From the NCBI RefSeq assembly GCF_030814835.1, contig NZ_JAUSVS010000006.1:62001-126000 (forward strand): 64,000 bases of DNA. The letters are read 5' to 3'. Position numbers and translations under genes: made by a program. The notes below the pieces were generated by a model. It saw only the letters and a program-made list of their open reading frames with translations. It was not told the origin of the DNA and did not search any database. This DNA is from Caulobacter ginsengisoli (GTDB lineage: Bacteria > Pseudomonadota > Alphaproteobacteria > Caulobacterales > Caulobacteraceae). This document shows positions 8,432 through 18,507 of this stretch, piece by piece; within the stretch, counting starts at the first letter, position 1; each line of letters opens with the position of its first letter.

Positions 8432-9271
8432 CTACCGCTTCGACAGCTCGATTCCCTTGACGATGGCCATCTTGGCCAGGTTCGCCCCGGGGATGAACAT
8501 GTTGGCCGCCTCGGCCCCGACGTCGAGCAGGAAGGCCGGGTCCAGCATCTTGCCGAGATACCGCTCGAAGGTCGCCCCGCCGGCCCTGGGCTCGCCCGTG
8601 ACCGCGTCGAACTCGACCACCGCCTCCTTGCCCTGCCAACGGTAGCGGAAGGCGTAGACCGGCCGGTAGTAGAGCTCGATGGCCTCGACCCGCACCGTCT
8701 CCTCCAGCACAGTATCGGCCTCGATACGGGTGATCGAGGCGGCGATCAGGTCGCGGACCAGGGTCGAGGCCTTGGCTTCGGACGGCACGACCACCACCCC
8801 ATCGCGGGTGGCGGCGGCCAGGGTCTCGGCGTCGGCCTCGCTGGCCGGGTGCTTGAGATAATCCGCCAGGGTCGGCTGCGGCGCCTTGCTCAGCCCGTCG
8901 ACATAGAGATCGCGGCGGTTTTCCTCGCGGCAGGTCTCCAGGCCGCTGACCTTGATCTGGCCGCCGCTGGCGGTGAGGGTCTCGCCGCCGATGGCCACCG
9001 ACTGCACCATCGGACCGACGGCCACCATGTAGTCGCGGCGGCGCTCATAGCCCAGCACCGTGCGGGCGCTCAGCCGCCAGAAGGGCTGCAGCCGGCGCTC
9101 GCGATAGGCGACCTCGAACTCGTCGTCCTTGGGCTGTTTCAGAAAGCCGCTCATCCGGGCCAGGGTCCCGAAGGCCTCCACCCGCTTGGTCCAGGCCCGG
9201 CCCTCGGCCTGCTCCATGGAGAAGCGGTCGGCCAGGACCAGGATCCGCTCGTCGGTCAGCTCGACGTTCAT
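8432..9271 (-). CDS. Conserved hypothetical protein flanked by direct repeats
   Basis: 279 residues, not recognised. No signal peptide or convincing transmembrane segment is visible. The N-terminal third has DERILVLADRFSMEQAEGR. The middle is mixed alpha/beta with a single Cys in GLETCREEN. The C-terminal part reads VYAFRYRWQGKEAVVEFDAVTGE, which resembles a small beta-sheet domain, then a hydrophobic tail MFIPGANLAKMAIVKGIEL. It stands alone between two ~220-bp direct repeats, which isolate it from the ArsR gene and from hslU. A soluble protein is the most I can say. Confidence 0.7.
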   Translation of the reverse strand: MNVELTDERILVLADRFSMEQAEGRAWTKRVEAFGTLARMSGFLKQPKDDEFEVAYRERRLQPFWRLSARTVLGYERRRDYMVAVGPMVQSVAIGGETLTASGGQIKVSGLETCREENRRDLYVDGLSKAPQPTLADYLKHPASEADAETLAAATRDGVVVVPSEAKASTLVRDLIAASITRIEADTVLEETVRVEAIELYYRPVYAFRYRWQGKEAVVEFDAVTGEPRAGGATFERYLGKMLDPAFLLDVGAEAANMFIPGANLAKMAIVKGIELSKR

Positions 9272-9329
9272 GGGGGGACCTCCTGCGGAAGGCAGGGTTC
9301 ACCCAAAGTGGGCGGGAGGCAAGCCACCA

Positions 9330-9551
9330 ACTCCTCACCCGTAGGGGGAGGACGACCGCGCCAGAGCGCGGTCCGGAGGGGGTCTTCGGGCAGGGGCGGC
9401 GCCAAGCTGTGGCTGGTCTCGGGCGCCCTGCAATTCGCCCTGTCGAAACCGGACGGCCCCTGCACCTGCCCAAACACCCCCACCTGGCCGGCCACGGGCG
9501 CGCTGCAGGCGCGCCTCGGGCGGGCCGTCCGCCCCCTACGGGGGCGGAGTT
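9330..9551. repeat. ~220-bp direct repeat, copy 2
   Basis: Second copy of the repeat at 8204-8425, in the same orientation. It ends at the hslU stop codon and occupies the whole gap upstream of the 279-residue unknown gene and downstream of hslU. The terminal CCGCCCCCTACGGGGGCGG could fold as a strong hairpin at the end of the hslVU transcript. Confidence 0.85.
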
Positions 9552-10862
9552 TCAGAGAATGAACCGGCTCAGATCCGCATCCGCCGCCAGGGCCCCGACC
9601 TTGTCCCGCACATAGTCCCCGTCCACCGCGATGGTCTCGCCGCCGTGGTCGCCGGCGGTGAAGCTGATGTCCTCGACCACCTTTTCCAGGATGGTCTGCA
9701 GGCGGCGGGCCCCGATGTTCTCGACGCTGGAATTGACCGCCACGGCGGCGTCGGCCAGGGCGTCGATGGCGTCCTCGCTGAAGGTCAGGGTGACGCCCTC
9801 GGTGGCGATCAGGGCCTGGTGCTGGATGATCAGGTTGGCCTCGGGCTCGGTGAGAATTCGCCGCATGTCGTCGCGCGACAGGGCCTTCAGCTCGACGCGG
9901 ATCGGCAGCCTTCCTTGCAGCTCCGGCAGCAGGTCCGACGGCTTGGCGACGTGGAACGCCCCTGAGGCGATGAACAGCACATGGTCGCTCTTCACCGGCC
10001 CATGCTTGGTGGCCACCGTGGTGCCCTCGATCAGGGGCAGCAGGTCGCGCTGCACCCCCTCGCGGGAGACATCGCCGCCGCCGGCCCGGTCCTGGCGGCT
10101 GGCCACCTTGTCGATCTCGTCCAGGAAGACGATGCCCTGGTTCTCGGCCAGCTCGATGGCCTCGGCGGTCAGGCTGTCCTGGTCGAGCAGCTTGTCGCTC
10201 TCCTCGGCGATCAGCGGCGTCCAGGCCGCCGCCACCGTGGTCTTCTGGGTCTTGGTGCGGCCGCCGCCGAAGGCCTTGCCCATGATGTCGCCAAGGTTCA
10301 GCACCCCCACCCCCAGGCCGGGCTGGCCGGGGATGTCCATGCCCTGGAAGGGCGACGTGGCGTCGTTGAGCTGCAGCTCGATCTCCTTGTCGTCCAGGTC
10401 GCCGGCCCGCAGCTTGCCCCGAAAGCTCTCCCGCGCCGCCGTCGAGCCCGGCCCGGTCAGGGCGTCGAGGATGCGCTCCTCGGCCGCCGTCTCCGCCCTG
10501 GCCTTGACCCCCGCCCGCCGCTTGTCGCGCACCATGCCCAGGGCCGCCTCGACCAGGTCGCGCATGATCTGGTCGACGTCGCGGCCGACATAGCCGACCT
10601 CGGTGAACTTGGTCGCCTCGACCTTGAGGAAGGGCGCCTGGGCCAGTTTCGCCAGCCGCCGGGCGATCTCGGTCTTGCCCACGCCCGTAGGGCCGATCAG
10701 CAGGATGTTCTTGGGCGTCACCTCATCGCGCAGGGCCTCGGGCACCCGGCGGCGGCGCCAGCGGTTGCGCAGGGCCACGGCCACGGCCTTCTTGGCCTCG
10801 GCATGGCCGACGATGAAGCGGTCGAGCTCGGAAACGATCTCGCGGGGGGAAAACTCGGTCAT
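9552..10862 (-). CDS. hslU: ATP-dependent protease ATPase subunit HslU
   Basis: AAA+ unfoldase that pairs with HslV to form the two-component cytosolic protease. 436 residues, standard length. Walker A GPTGVGKT lies at residues 57-64, Walker B VFLDEIDK near residue 250, and the pore motif GYVGRDV near residue 90. The C-terminus DLSRFIL is the conserved tail that docks into HslV. It lies 9 bases downstream of a DUF4440 gene that separates it from hslV, in one minus-strand operon. Confidence 0.97.
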   Translation of the reverse strand: MTEFSPREIVSELDRFIVGHAEAKKAVAVALRNRWRRRRVPEALRDEVTPKNILLIGPTGVGKTEIARRLAKLAQAPFLKVEATKFTEVGYVGRDVDQIMRDLVEAALGMVRDKRRAGVKARAETAAEERILDALTGPGSTAARESFRGKLRAGDLDDKEIELQLNDATSPFQGMDIPGQPGLGVGVLNLGDIMGKAFGGGRTKTQKTTVAAAWTPLIAEESDKLLDQDSLTAEAIELAENQGIVFLDEIDKVASRQDRAGGGDVSREGVQRDLLPLIEGTTVATKHGPVKSDHVLFIASGAFHVAKPSDLLPELQGRLPIRVELKALSRDDMRRILTEPEANLIIQHQALIATEGVTLTFSEDAIDALADAAVAVNSSVENIGARRLQTILEKVVEDISFTAGDHGGETIAVDGDYVRDKVGALAADADLSRFIL

Positions 10863-10871
10863 GAACGGAAC

Positions 10872-11735
10872 TCAGCCGACCTTGGGCGGCGGTGGGGGTG
10901 GCGGAATGGAGACCAGCTCGTCGAAGACCAGCTTCCAGCCCTCGGCCCGGCGCTGCCAGATGCGGGCGTAGTGGCCGCGGCGGAACCCGGCCCCCTCGCC
11001 CCAGGCGACCGCGCCATAGGTGAAGGCCAGGTCGCCATAGGCCGACATCGTCACGCCCAGCGACGACATCAGCAGCTTGCGGGGCCGCGCCTCGAGGGCC
11101 GGGCCGAACTGGCTGCAGCCGATGCCGGGCAGCTTGTCCTCGGTATAGACCCGGGCGTCGCAGGCCAGCACGGCGCGGTAGGCGGCGACGGAATCCTCGC
11201 CGGCCTGGGCGGCCAGGGCCTTTTCGACCTTGGCCAGGTCGGCGGAAGCGCTTTCCGGATACTGGCCCTTCTGGTTGGAGGCAGTCAGGTAGCCGGGCTC
11301 GGAATCCCTGGCCGGCGCCCCGGTCGGGTCGGCCCCCGCCCCACCATCGAAGATCCATTTCCAGCCGCCGTCGGGCTGCTTCTTCCAGACCGTGAAATAG
11401 AAGGCGCCGGGCTTGCCGTTGACCGTGTAGGGCCCGGTGGTGAAGCCCAGGTCGCCGGAGCGGGCGATCCCGGCATAGACCGGCCACCATTCCAGCAGCG
11501 GCCCCTTGCCGTCGGGCCGCGATCCATAGAGGGCCTTGGCGCTGGTCGGGTCGGGATTGAGGACGATGGCGTCGTCGGCCATCCAGGTCAAAAAGCTCTT
11601 CTTGATCCCGAACGCCGCCCCATCGGCGGCGAAGGCCCGCTCGGCCTCGACCACGGCCTTGGGGGTCAGGGGGGCGATGTCCGCGACCGCCGGAGCGGCC
11701 AGCAGGCAGACGGCGGCCAGGATCAGGGCGCGCAT
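10872..11735 (-). CDS. Exported DUF4440/SnoaL-like protein between hslV and hslU
   Basis: 287 residues. Residues 1-18 form a signal peptide (MRALILAAVCLLAAPAVA). Two repeats of an NTF2-like fold are suggested by paired motifs: GDLGFTTGPYTV with WKWIFDGG, then GDLAFTYGAVAW with GWKLVFDE. The C-terminus is a proline run PPPPPPPP. Its ATG follows the hslV stop by one base and its stop is 9 bases before hslU, so it is embedded in the protease operon although it is predicted to be exported. No function can be assigned. Confidence 0.8.
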   Translation of the reverse strand: MRALILAAVCLLAAPAVADIAPLTPKAVVEAERAFAADGAAFGIKKSFLTWMADDAIVLNPDPTSAKALYGSRPDGKGPLLEWWPVYAGIARSGDLGFTTGPYTVNGKPGAFYFTVWKKQPDGGWKWIFDGGAGADPTGAPARDSEPGYLTASNQKGQYPESASADLAKVEKALAAQAGEDSVAAYRAVLACDARVYTEDKLPGIGCSQFGPALEARPRKLLMSSLGVTMSAYGDLAFTYGAVAWGEGAGFRRGHYARIWQRRAEGWKLVFDELVSIPPPPPPPKVG

Positions 11736-11736
11736 G

Positions 11737-12285
11737 TCAGAGGGTCTCCAGCGTCAGGGAGCTATTGGTGTAGACGCAGATGTCCGCGGCTATCCCCATA
11801 GCCTTTCGGGCGATGGCCTCGGCGGTCAAGTTACCGTCCAGTAAGGCGCGGGCCGCGGCCAGGGCGTAGGCGCCGCCCGAGCCGATGGCCGCCACCCCGC
11901 TTTCCGGCTCCAGAACGTCGCCGACCCCGGTGACGGTGTAGATGGCGTCCTTGTCGGCGACGATCAGCATGGCCTCCAGCCGGCGCAGATAGCGGTCGGT
12001 GCGCCAGTCCTTGGCCAGGTCCACGCAGGCCCGGGCCAGCTGGTCGGGATACTGTTCCAGCTTGGCTTCCAGCCGCTCGATCAGGGTGAAGGCGTCGGCC
12101 GTGGCCCCGGCGAACCCGGCGATGACCTTGCCGCCGGCCAGGGTGCGGACCTTGCGGGCGTTGCCCTTGACGATGGTCTGGCCCATGGAGACCTGGCCGT
12201 CGCCGGCGACGACGGTCTGGCCGTCCTTGCGCACGGCCAGGATGGTGGTCCCGTGCCAATCGGGGAAGGATGTGGCGTTCTGCAT
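11737..12285 (-). CDS. hslV: ATP-dependent protease proteolytic subunit HslV
   Basis: Threonine protease of the HslUV complex. From the ATG at 12285 it has 182 residues. A 12-residue propeptide ends in HG, followed by the catalytic Thr13 in [18 protein letters not shown] and the C-terminal region match the beta-type proteasome fold. A longer reading from 12321 adds 12 residues that overlap the divergent MoeB-like start region, so I prefer 12285. First gene of hslV - DUF4440 gene - hslU. Confidence 0.95.
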   Translation of the reverse strand: MQNATSFPDWHGTTILAVRKDGQTVVAGDGQVSMGQTIVKGNARKVRTLAGGKVIAGFAGATADAFTLIERLEAKLEQYPDQLARACVDLAKDWRTDRYLRRLEAMLIVADKDAIYTVTGVGDVLEPESGVAAIGSGGAYALAAARALLDGNLTAEAIARKAMGIAADICVYTNSSLTLETL

Positions 12286-12326
12286 CTCTCGATAGGTGGC
12301 GGGGCGGACGGATCGGGTCAAGACGC

Positions 12327-13052
12327 ATGAAGTTTTCCGATAGCGAGGTCGAACGCTATGCCCGCCACCTGGTGCTGCGCGAGGTCGGCGGCCCGGGCCA
12401 GCAGAAGCTGAAGGCCGCCCGGGTGCTGATCGTCGGGGCCGGCGGCCTGGGCGCCCCCGCCGCCCTCTACCTGGCCGCCGCCGGAGTCGGCCGCCTCGAC
12501 CTGGTCGACCCCGACACCGTCGCCCTCTCCAATCTGCAGCGGCAGGTGATCTACGCCACCAACGACGTCGGCCGGCCCAAGACCGAAGCCGCCGCCGAAC
12601 ACCTGACCGCCCTCAACCCCGAGGTCGAGGTGGTCGCCCACGCCACCGCCTTCCATCCGGACCTGGTCGCCGGCTTCGACCTGGTCCTGGACGGCACCGA
12701 CAATTTCGAGACCCGCTTTGCCGTCAACGCCGCCTGCCTCGAGCACGGCGTTCCCCTGGTCAGCGGGGCCATCGGCCGCTGGACCGGCCAGGTCGGGGTG
12801 TTCGCCGGCAGACCCTGCTACCGCTGCCTGGTCCCCGACATCCCCCCCGACGCCGAGACCTGCGTCGCCGTCGGGGTGGTGGGGGCGCTGGCCGGGGTGG
12901 TCGGCTCGATGATGGCCCTGGAGGCCATCAAGCTGATCGCCGGGGCCGGGACGCCGCTGACCGGCCGGCTGCTGGTCTATGAGGGGCTGAGCGGTGAGAG
13001 TCGGACGCTCAGGGTCGGGGCCGATCCCGCCTGCCCGGCGTGCGGCGGGTAA
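12327..13052 (+). CDS. HesA/MoeB/ThiF family adenylyltransferase (E1-like)
   Basis: 241 residues. The nucleotide-binding GAGGLG lies at 37-42, [15 protein letters not shown] is the R/Q segment of E1-like enzymes, and DGTDNFETR holds the catalytic Asp. Zinc-binding pairs CYRC (about residue 165) and CPAC (C-terminus) are present. No rhodanese domain follows. It adenylates the C-terminal glycine of a sulphur-carrier protein (MoaD or ThiS). The partner is not in the window, so MoeB versus ThiF is open. Divergent from hslV; start at 12327, before [13 protein letters not shown]. Confidence 0.88.
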   Translation: MKFSDSEVERYARHLVLREVGGPGQQKLKAARVLIVGAGGLGAPAALYLAAAGVGRLDLVDPDTVALSNLQRQVIYATNDVGRPKTEAAAEHLTALNPEVEVVAHATAFHPDLVAGFDLVLDGTDNFETRFAVNAACLEHGVPLVSGAIGRWTGQVGVFAGRPCYRCLVPDIPPDAETCVAVGVVGALAGVVGSMMALEAIKLIAGAGTPLTGRLLVYEGLSGESRTLRVGADPACPACGG

Positions 13053-13078
13053 CGTCCACGCGCGCCCAACACACACCC

Positions 13079-13200
13079 GCTCATCCCCGCGAAAGCGGGG
13101 ACCCAGGTGTTTTTCGTAGCGGACTAGCAATCGCCCAGACCTGTCAGATTCGCCCTCAACAGCAAAAAAGCCTGGGTCCCCGCTTTCGCGGGGATGAGCG
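13079..13200. repeat. Inverted repeat with ~30-base arms
   Basis: The left arm at 13079-13107 (core TCATCCCCGCGAAAGCGGGG) and the right arm at 13171-13200 are reverse complements. AT-rich TTTTTCG and CAAAAAAG stretches lie just inside them. It separates two plus-strand genes and could terminate the MoeB-like transcript. This arm type is a common dispersed alphaproteobacterial repeat. Confidence 0.85.
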
Positions 13201-13289
13201 GCTTTTAGGTACAGGACCCTTGCCGCCATTGACGAGATAGTTGCCGCGTGCGTTAAATATCGCAAACAATCCCTGGGGAGGGCACGCAC

Positions 13290-14264
13290 ATGAAGACCCT
13301 GCTTCGCATCCTCGGCGGGCTGGCCCTGCTGGTCGTCGCCATGCTCGCCATCCTCTGGGTCACACTGCAGCGCCCCGACCTGCCCTGGAAGACCCTGCAG
13401 GCCAAATACCAGAACGCCGCCTCCCGCTATGTCGACCTGCCGGGCGGCCTGCATGTCCACTACCGCGACCAGGGCAATCCCAAGGGCCCGGTGCTGGTGC
13501 TGGTCCATGGCTTCTCGGCCAATGTCGACACCTGGGAGCCCTGGGTGAAGCGGCTGGGCGGGACCTATCGCATCGTCAGCCTGGACCTGCCGGGCCATGG
13601 CCTCACGCAGGCCCCGCCGGGCTTCCAGGTCGGCCCGACCACCTTCCTCGACGTGGTGCAGGGCGTGGTCGACCATCTGAAGCTGCAGAAGTTCGTGCTG
13701 GCCGGCAACTCCATGGGCGGGGCGGTGGCCTGGAACTACGCCCTGGTTCACCCTGAGCGGCTGGACGGGCTGGTGCTGGTCGACGCCGGCGGCTGGGCCC
13801 ATCCGCAGGAGGGCCGCGACGGCCCGGTGATCTTCAAGGTCATGGCCAACCCCATCGGCCGGGCCCTGCTGCACAATCTCGATGCCCGCGGCCTGACCAA
13901 GGCGGGGCTTGAGGACGCCTATCTCGACAAGACCCTGGTCACCGACGCCCTGGTCGACCGCTATGTGGACCTGGCCAGAGCCCCCGGCCACCGCGACATC
14001 CTGTTCGGCCTGCAGGCCACCTTCCGCGACCCGGCGACCCCGCAGAAGCTGGCGGTCATCAAGATTCCGACCCTGGTCATGCATGGCCGCCAGGACAAAC
14101 TGGTCCCCTTCGCCGACGGCGAGGCCTTCGCCAAAGCCATCCCGGGCGCGACCCTGGACGCCTACGGCCAGGTCGGCCACGTGCCGATGGAACAGATCCC
14201 CGACAGGTCCGCCGCCAACCTCGACAGTTGGATCAAGCTGAAGGTCTATCCGCCGAAGGATTGA
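13290..14264 (+). CDS. Membrane-anchored alpha/beta hydrolase
   Basis: 324 residues. Residues 5-26 form an N-terminal signal anchor. The hydrolase fold follows: oxyanion region LVHGFSANVDTW near residue 72, nucleophile elbow GNSMGG with Ser141, acid in MHGRQDKLVP and His in GQVGHVPMEQ. It resembles the lipase/esterase-type hydrolases with a cap domain. The substrate is unknown. It is likely periplasm-facing. The last 19 bases overlap the 3' end of the converging S9 peptidase gene. Confidence 0.85.
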   Translation: MKTLLRILGGLALLVVAMLAILWVTLQRPDLPWKTLQAKYQNAASRYVDLPGGLHVHYRDQGNPKGPVLVLVHGFSANVDTWEPWVKRLGGTYRIVSLDLPGHGLTQAPPGFQVGPTTFLDVVQGVVDHLKLQKFVLAGNSMGGAVAWNYALVHPERLDGLVLVDAGGWAHPQEGRDGPVIFKVMANPIGRALLHNLDARGLTKAGLEDAYLDKTLVTDALVDRYVDLARAPGHRDILFGLQATFRDPATPQKLAVIKIPTLVMHGRQDKLVPFADGEAFAKAIPGATLDAYGQVGHVPMEQIPDRSAANLDSWIKLKVYPPKD

Positions 14265-16369
14265 GCGATAAAGGCGGCGGACTTTTCCATAAAGGCGAAT
14301 TCGTCGTCATAGCCCCAGTCGCTATGGCCCTCGTACTCGACTTCGAAATAGGCGCAGAACTTGCCGGCCTTCTTCATCGCCTTGGCCATGTCGCGCGAGG
14401 CGGCCACGGGGACGATGGGATCCCGGTCGCCGTGGAACAGCAGCAGCGGGGCCTTGAGTTCGGCGATGCGGCGGACCGGCGAGGCCGCCGCCAGCATGGC
14501 GCCATCCTTGGCCGGATCGCCGATCAGCTTGGTCCACCAGGCATAGAGCGGCGAGTCCGACCCATCGAGGCCGCGCATGTAGGAGAGAAAATCGGGCAGG
14601 TCCGAGGGTCCGGCCCGCGAGATCACGCACCGGTAGCGGTCTGGCTGCAGGATGGCGCCCATCATCGCCGCGTAGCCGCCGTAACTGCCGCCGGCGATCG
14701 CCAGCCGGGCCGGGTCCGCCCGGCCGGACTTGATCAGGGCGTCGACGCAGTCCTGGATATCCCACTGCATGGCGTCGCCCCAGCGATGATGCCCCGCCTC
14801 GGCGAAAGCGCGGCCCAGGCCCCCGGAGCCCCGGAAGTTGGGCTGCAGCACCAGCCAGCCCTGCGTCGTCAGGTATTGGGCCCAACGGTCGAAGCTGTAG
14901 CTGTCGCGCGCTTCGGGCCCGCCATGCGGCATGACCACCAGCGGCGCGGGGCCTTTCGGCGGATTGACCGGCACGGTCAGATAGGCGGTGAGGGGCAGAC
15001 CGTCACGGGCCGGTATCCGCAAAACCTCCATCCCGGCCAGACGGCCGTTCAGCCAGGGCCGGGCCTCTCCCAAATCCTCGACGTGCAGGGCGGCGCGGTC
15101 GTACAGGCAGAAGCCTTTCGGCGCCTGTGGGCCCGAGACCCTGACGATGAACCGGCTGTGGTCGCGGCTGACATCATGGAGGCGCATGTTGCACTGGTCG
15201 TCGTAGAACCTGTTCAGCGCCCGGAAGTGGGGCGCCAGCTTGGGGTCGACGAAGTCGTAGGCGTCGCGGTCCTCGATGTAGCGGGCGCCGACGATGACGC
15301 CGGCCTCGTCCTGGAAGATTTCCTCGATGTCGCGGCCAGGGTGGTGGGCGACCGTATCGCCCAGGGCCAGGCTCGCCACGTCGAAGCGCCGGACCACCAC
15401 GGTATCGTCGCCGGGCTGCTGGCTGGCCACCAGCAGGATGCCGGGCTCGGTCGTCGCGCCGACGACGTTGAAGTCGGCGAGCTTGTCCTGTTCGTTGCGG
15501 CGGAAGCGGTGATAGAGCGTCCAGTCGGCCGCGCCGGGCGCCCGGGCATGGACGGTGACGACGGAATTGTCGCCGTTGGAATCGAGGCGCAAGACCGGGA
15601 CGCCGTCCTGCAGGAACCAGGCGTCGGTATTGGGAAAGCCCTGCTCGATCAGCACCGGCTCGCCGGTGTAGACATTCACCCTGTACAGATTCCAGCGGTT
15701 GTTCCGCCCGATCTGCATGATGACGTGGTCCGGATCGCTCGGCAGCAGATCGACCACATTGTCCATGGTCCAGTTGTTGGCGAAACCGTATTTCGGATCG
15801 GCGGCCAGGATCATCTGGTCCTTGCCGTCGGCGCCGATGGACAGGACCCGCCTGGCCCGGGTTTTAACCTGCGAGCGAGGGCGGGCCGGCCCGTCATCGC
15901 CCTGCCCGCCCTGGCCTAGGGTGACGTCGGCGTTGGCCTCGATGGTGACCCAGACCAGCAGCCGCTCGTTGTTGGCCCATTCCACCTGCCGCACCGCGCG
16001 GTCGCCCAGCAGGACCGTGACCGGCTTGCCGTCCAGTTCGGTGACCTTCGACAGCCTGATATAGGCCAGGTGGCCTTCCTGCGGATCAAACGGCTTGGCC
16101 GTCGACCCCGCCATCGGCTTCCACCGCTTATACTCCCGCTCCTTTTCCGGCGTGACGCTGCCCGGCGGGGCCAGGCCGCGCTCCTCGCGCAGCACCGCCA
16201 CCCGCTCGCCGTCCGGAGACAGGGCCGCATCGACCAGCACGGGGTAGCGGAACAGCTCCTCCAGGCTGGGCGGCTTGATGGCGGCGGGCGGCCCGTCGGC
16301 GGCCCAGGCCGACCCGGCCAGGCCTGGCGCCGCCAAGGCCGTGGCGATCAGTCGTCTGCGGTCGATCAT
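14246..16369 (-). CDS. S9 family (prolyl oligopeptidase-type) peptidase, paralogue 1
   Basis: 707 residues starting MIDRRRLIAT, a Tat-like twin-arginine signal with cleavage after SAWA. An N-terminal beta-propeller-like region (about 30-430) precedes the alpha/beta hydrolase domain with GGSYGG (Ser562), Asp650 in GDRDP and His682 in EGHSDW. Likely an exported serine peptidase acting on short peptides. It is the last of three tandem paralogues, 25 bases after the second. I chose the ATG at 16369 over an upstream in-frame start because the signal peptide begins there. Confidence 0.9.
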   Translation of the reverse strand: MIDRRRLIATALAAPGLAGSAWAADGPPAAIKPPSLEELFRYPVLVDAALSPDGERVAVLREERGLAPPGSVTPEKEREYKRWKPMAGSTAKPFDPQEGHLAYIRLSKVTELDGKPVTVLLGDRAVRQVEWANNERLLVWVTIEANADVTLGQGGQGDDGPARPRSQVKTRARRVLSIGADGKDQMILAADPKYGFANNWTMDNVVDLLPSDPDHVIMQIGRNNRWNLYRVNVYTGEPVLIEQGFPNTDAWFLQDGVPVLRLDSNGDNSVVTVHARAPGAADWTLYHRFRRNEQDKLADFNVVGATTEPGILLVASQQPGDDTVVVRRFDVASLALGDTVAHHPGRDIEEIFQDEAGVIVGARYIEDRDAYDFVDPKLAPHFRALNRFYDDQCNMRLHDVSRDHSRFIVRVSGPQAPKGFCLYDRAALHVEDLGEARPWLNGRLAGMEVLRIPARDGLPLTAYLTVPVNPPKGPAPLVVMPHGGPEARDSYSFDRWAQYLTTQGWLVLQPNFRGSGGLGRAFAEAGHHRWGDAMQWDIQDCVDALIKSGRADPARLAIAGGSYGGYAAMMGAILQPDRYRCVISRAGPSDLPDFLSYMRGLDGSDSPLYAWWTKLIGDPAKDGAMLAAASPVRRIAELKAPLLLFHGDRDPIVPVAASRDMAKAMKKAGKFCAYFEVEYEGHSDWGYDDEFAFMEKSAAFIAQSFGG

Positions 16370-16394
16370 GGTCCCCCCCGGGCGGTTCGCGTGT

Positions 16395-18413
16395 CTAGCT
16401 CTTGAAACTCTTGGCGATGAAGGCGACCGACTGCTCCAGCCAGGTCGTCTCGTGCTCGTCCTTCCAGCCGCCGTGGCCCTCGCCCTTGACCTCGACATAG
16501 GTCACCGCCTTGCCGGCCTGTTTCAGGGCCGCGTTCATGTCCCGCGAGGCGAAGACGTCGACCACCGGGTCCTTGGTCCCGTGGAACAGCAGCACCGGCG
16601 CCTTCATCTCCGCGGCGCGCAAGGCCGGCGAGGCGGCGCGCAGCATGGCCGCGTCCCTGGCCGGATCGCCGATCAGATCGGTCCACCAGCGGTAGATCTC
16701 GGCGTCGCCCTGGCCGCGGACGTCGGCGAGGGTCTTGGGCAGGTCCGAGGGTCCGGCCCGCGAGACCACGCAGCGATAGAGGTCCGGCTTGAGGATGCCC
16801 CCCATCAGCGCCGCATAGCCGCCGTAGCTGCCGCCCAGTATGGCCAGGCGTTTCGGATCGGCCCGGCCGGCCTTGACCAGGCTGTCCACGCAATCCTCGA
16901 CATCCCACTGCATGGCGTCGCCCCAGTGATGGTGGCCCGCCTCGGCAAAGGCGCGGCCATAGCCGGTCGAGCCGCGATAGTTGGGCTGCAGCACCAGCCA
17001 GCCCTGGGCGGCCAGGGCCTGGACCAGGTGATCGTAGCCGCTCTGGTCGCGAACCTGCGGCCCGCCATGCGGCACGACCACCATCGGCAGGGGTCCGGTG
17101 GCGGGGGTGATGGGCGTGGTCAGGTAGGCGGTGAGGTCCAGCCCGTCGCGGGCCTTGATCTTCAAGGTCTCCATGGGCGCCAGGCGGCCGCCCAGCCAGG
17201 GCCGCGAATCCCCCAGCACGTCGAACCGCACGGCCTTGCGGTCATAAAGGTAGTAGGCCGGCGCCTGCTGCGGCCCGCTGACATGGGCCAGGAAGCGGTT
17301 GTGGGCGTCGTCGACGTCGAACAGGAAGACGTTGGCCTTGTTCTCGAAGAAGGCGTTCATGCCCTTGAAGTGGCCCTGGAAGCTCTTGTCGGCGAACTGG
17401 TAGCTGGTCCGGTCCTCGGTGTACCGGACCCCCACCAACAGTTGGTTGTTGTCCACCAGCATGCCGTCGACGCCGCGGCCGGGCTGGCGGGCCACTACCT
17501 CGCCCAGCGTCCGGGTCCTCAGGTCGAACTTGCGGATGACCTGCGCGTCCTCGCCCTCGGGCAGCTCCATCGCCCAGAGCACGTCCCGCTCGGGCGAGGC
17601 GGCGATGATCTCGAACTCGGCGGGAAGCTCACCGAAGTCGCTGCGGACCTTGCGATAAAAGGTCCAGTCCGCCGCGCCCTGCGGCCGCACGAATATGTTG
17701 ACGGCCGTGCGGCGGGTGGTGGCGCTGTCGTAGCGCACGACCGGCACGCCGTTCTGGAAATCCCAGGCGTAGGTGGACTTGGAGCCGGCCTCGTAGCGGA
17801 CCGCGACGCCGGTATTGACGTTGACCTTCTGCAGCGTCCACTGGCTGGGACCCGGGTCCCAGATCTGCATGATCACGTTGTCCGGGTCGTCGGCCAGCAT
17901 GTCGACGATCCGGCTCAGATCGAGGCTGTCGGTGATGGCGTTGGTGCGGTTGCCGACCATGATCACCGGATTGGAGCCGTCGGCGCCGATGGCCATGGCC
18001 CGGTAGATGGTGATGTTCTCGATCGACCCGTCGTACACGCCCTTGATCTTCAGGCCGTTGGCGTCGTGATCCATGGCCAGGGTGACCAGCAGCCGGTCAT
18101 TGTTGGCCCAGACCACCTGCATGGGGTCGTAGTCGCCCAGCACCACGGTCCTGGGGGCGGCCGCCAGGTCGTCGGCCTTGACGATCAGCACGAAGGCGAC
18201 CCGTTTTTCACCCTGGCGCTGCTCGCGCAGGATGGCGATCCGCTGGCCGTCCGGCGACAGGCTGGCGCCCAGCACCTCGGGCTTCTTCATCAGCTCGGCG
18301 ACGGTGGGCGGCGTAACGGCGTCGGCGGCCACGGCCCGGGTCCAGGCCGCCATGGCGGCGGTCAGGGCGGGCGCGGCGAAGGCGCCGGCCAGCAGGGTTC
18401 TGCGTTGGATCAT
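16395..18413 (-). CDS. S9 family (prolyl oligopeptidase-type) peptidase, paralogue 2
   Basis: 672 residues from ATG 18413 (MIQRRTLLAGAF). It has a short RR signal and cleavage near AVAA. The same architecture as its neighbours: propeller region, then hydrolase domain with GGSYGG (Ser529), Asp615 in GTKDP and His647 in GEGHGGW. The stretch around QGWLVLQPNYRGS is nearly identical in all three paralogues, which indicates tandem duplication. Differences are concentrated in the propeller, so substrate preference probably differs. Confidence 0.9.
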   Translation of the reverse strand: MIQRRTLLAGAFAAPALTAAMAAWTRAVAADAVTPPTVAELMKKPEVLGASLSPDGQRIAILREQRQGEKRVAFVLIVKADDLAAAPRTVVLGDYDPMQVVWANNDRLLVTLAMDHDANGLKIKGVYDGSIENITIYRAMAIGADGSNPVIMVGNRTNAITDSLDLSRIVDMLADDPDNVIMQIWDPGPSQWTLQKVNVNTGVAVRYEAGSKSTYAWDFQNGVPVVRYDSATTRRTAVNIFVRPQGAADWTFYRKVRSDFGELPAEFEIIAASPERDVLWAMELPEGEDAQVIRKFDLRTRTLGEVVARQPGRGVDGMLVDNNQLLVGVRYTEDRTSYQFADKSFQGHFKGMNAFFENKANVFLFDVDDAHNRFLAHVSGPQQAPAYYLYDRKAVRFDVLGDSRPWLGGRLAPMETLKIKARDGLDLTAYLTTPITPATGPLPMVVVPHGGPQVRDQSGYDHLVQALAAQGWLVLQPNYRGSTGYGRAFAEAGHHHWGDAMQWDVEDCVDSLVKAGRADPKRLAILGGSYGGYAALMGGILKPDLYRCVVSRAGPSDLPKTLADVRGQGDAEIYRWWTDLIGDPARDAAMLRAASPALRAAEMKAPVLLFHGTKDPVVDVFASRDMNAALKQAGKAVTYVEVKGEGHGGWKDEHETTWLEQSVAFIAKSFKS

Positions 18414-18507
18414 GATAAAGCCCCCCAAAATACTGCCGCAGCTTTGGCCCGGCCCTTACGTCCACGTCAAGCGTGACGGGTCGCCGCGATCGATCCCGGC
18501 GAGGTCC

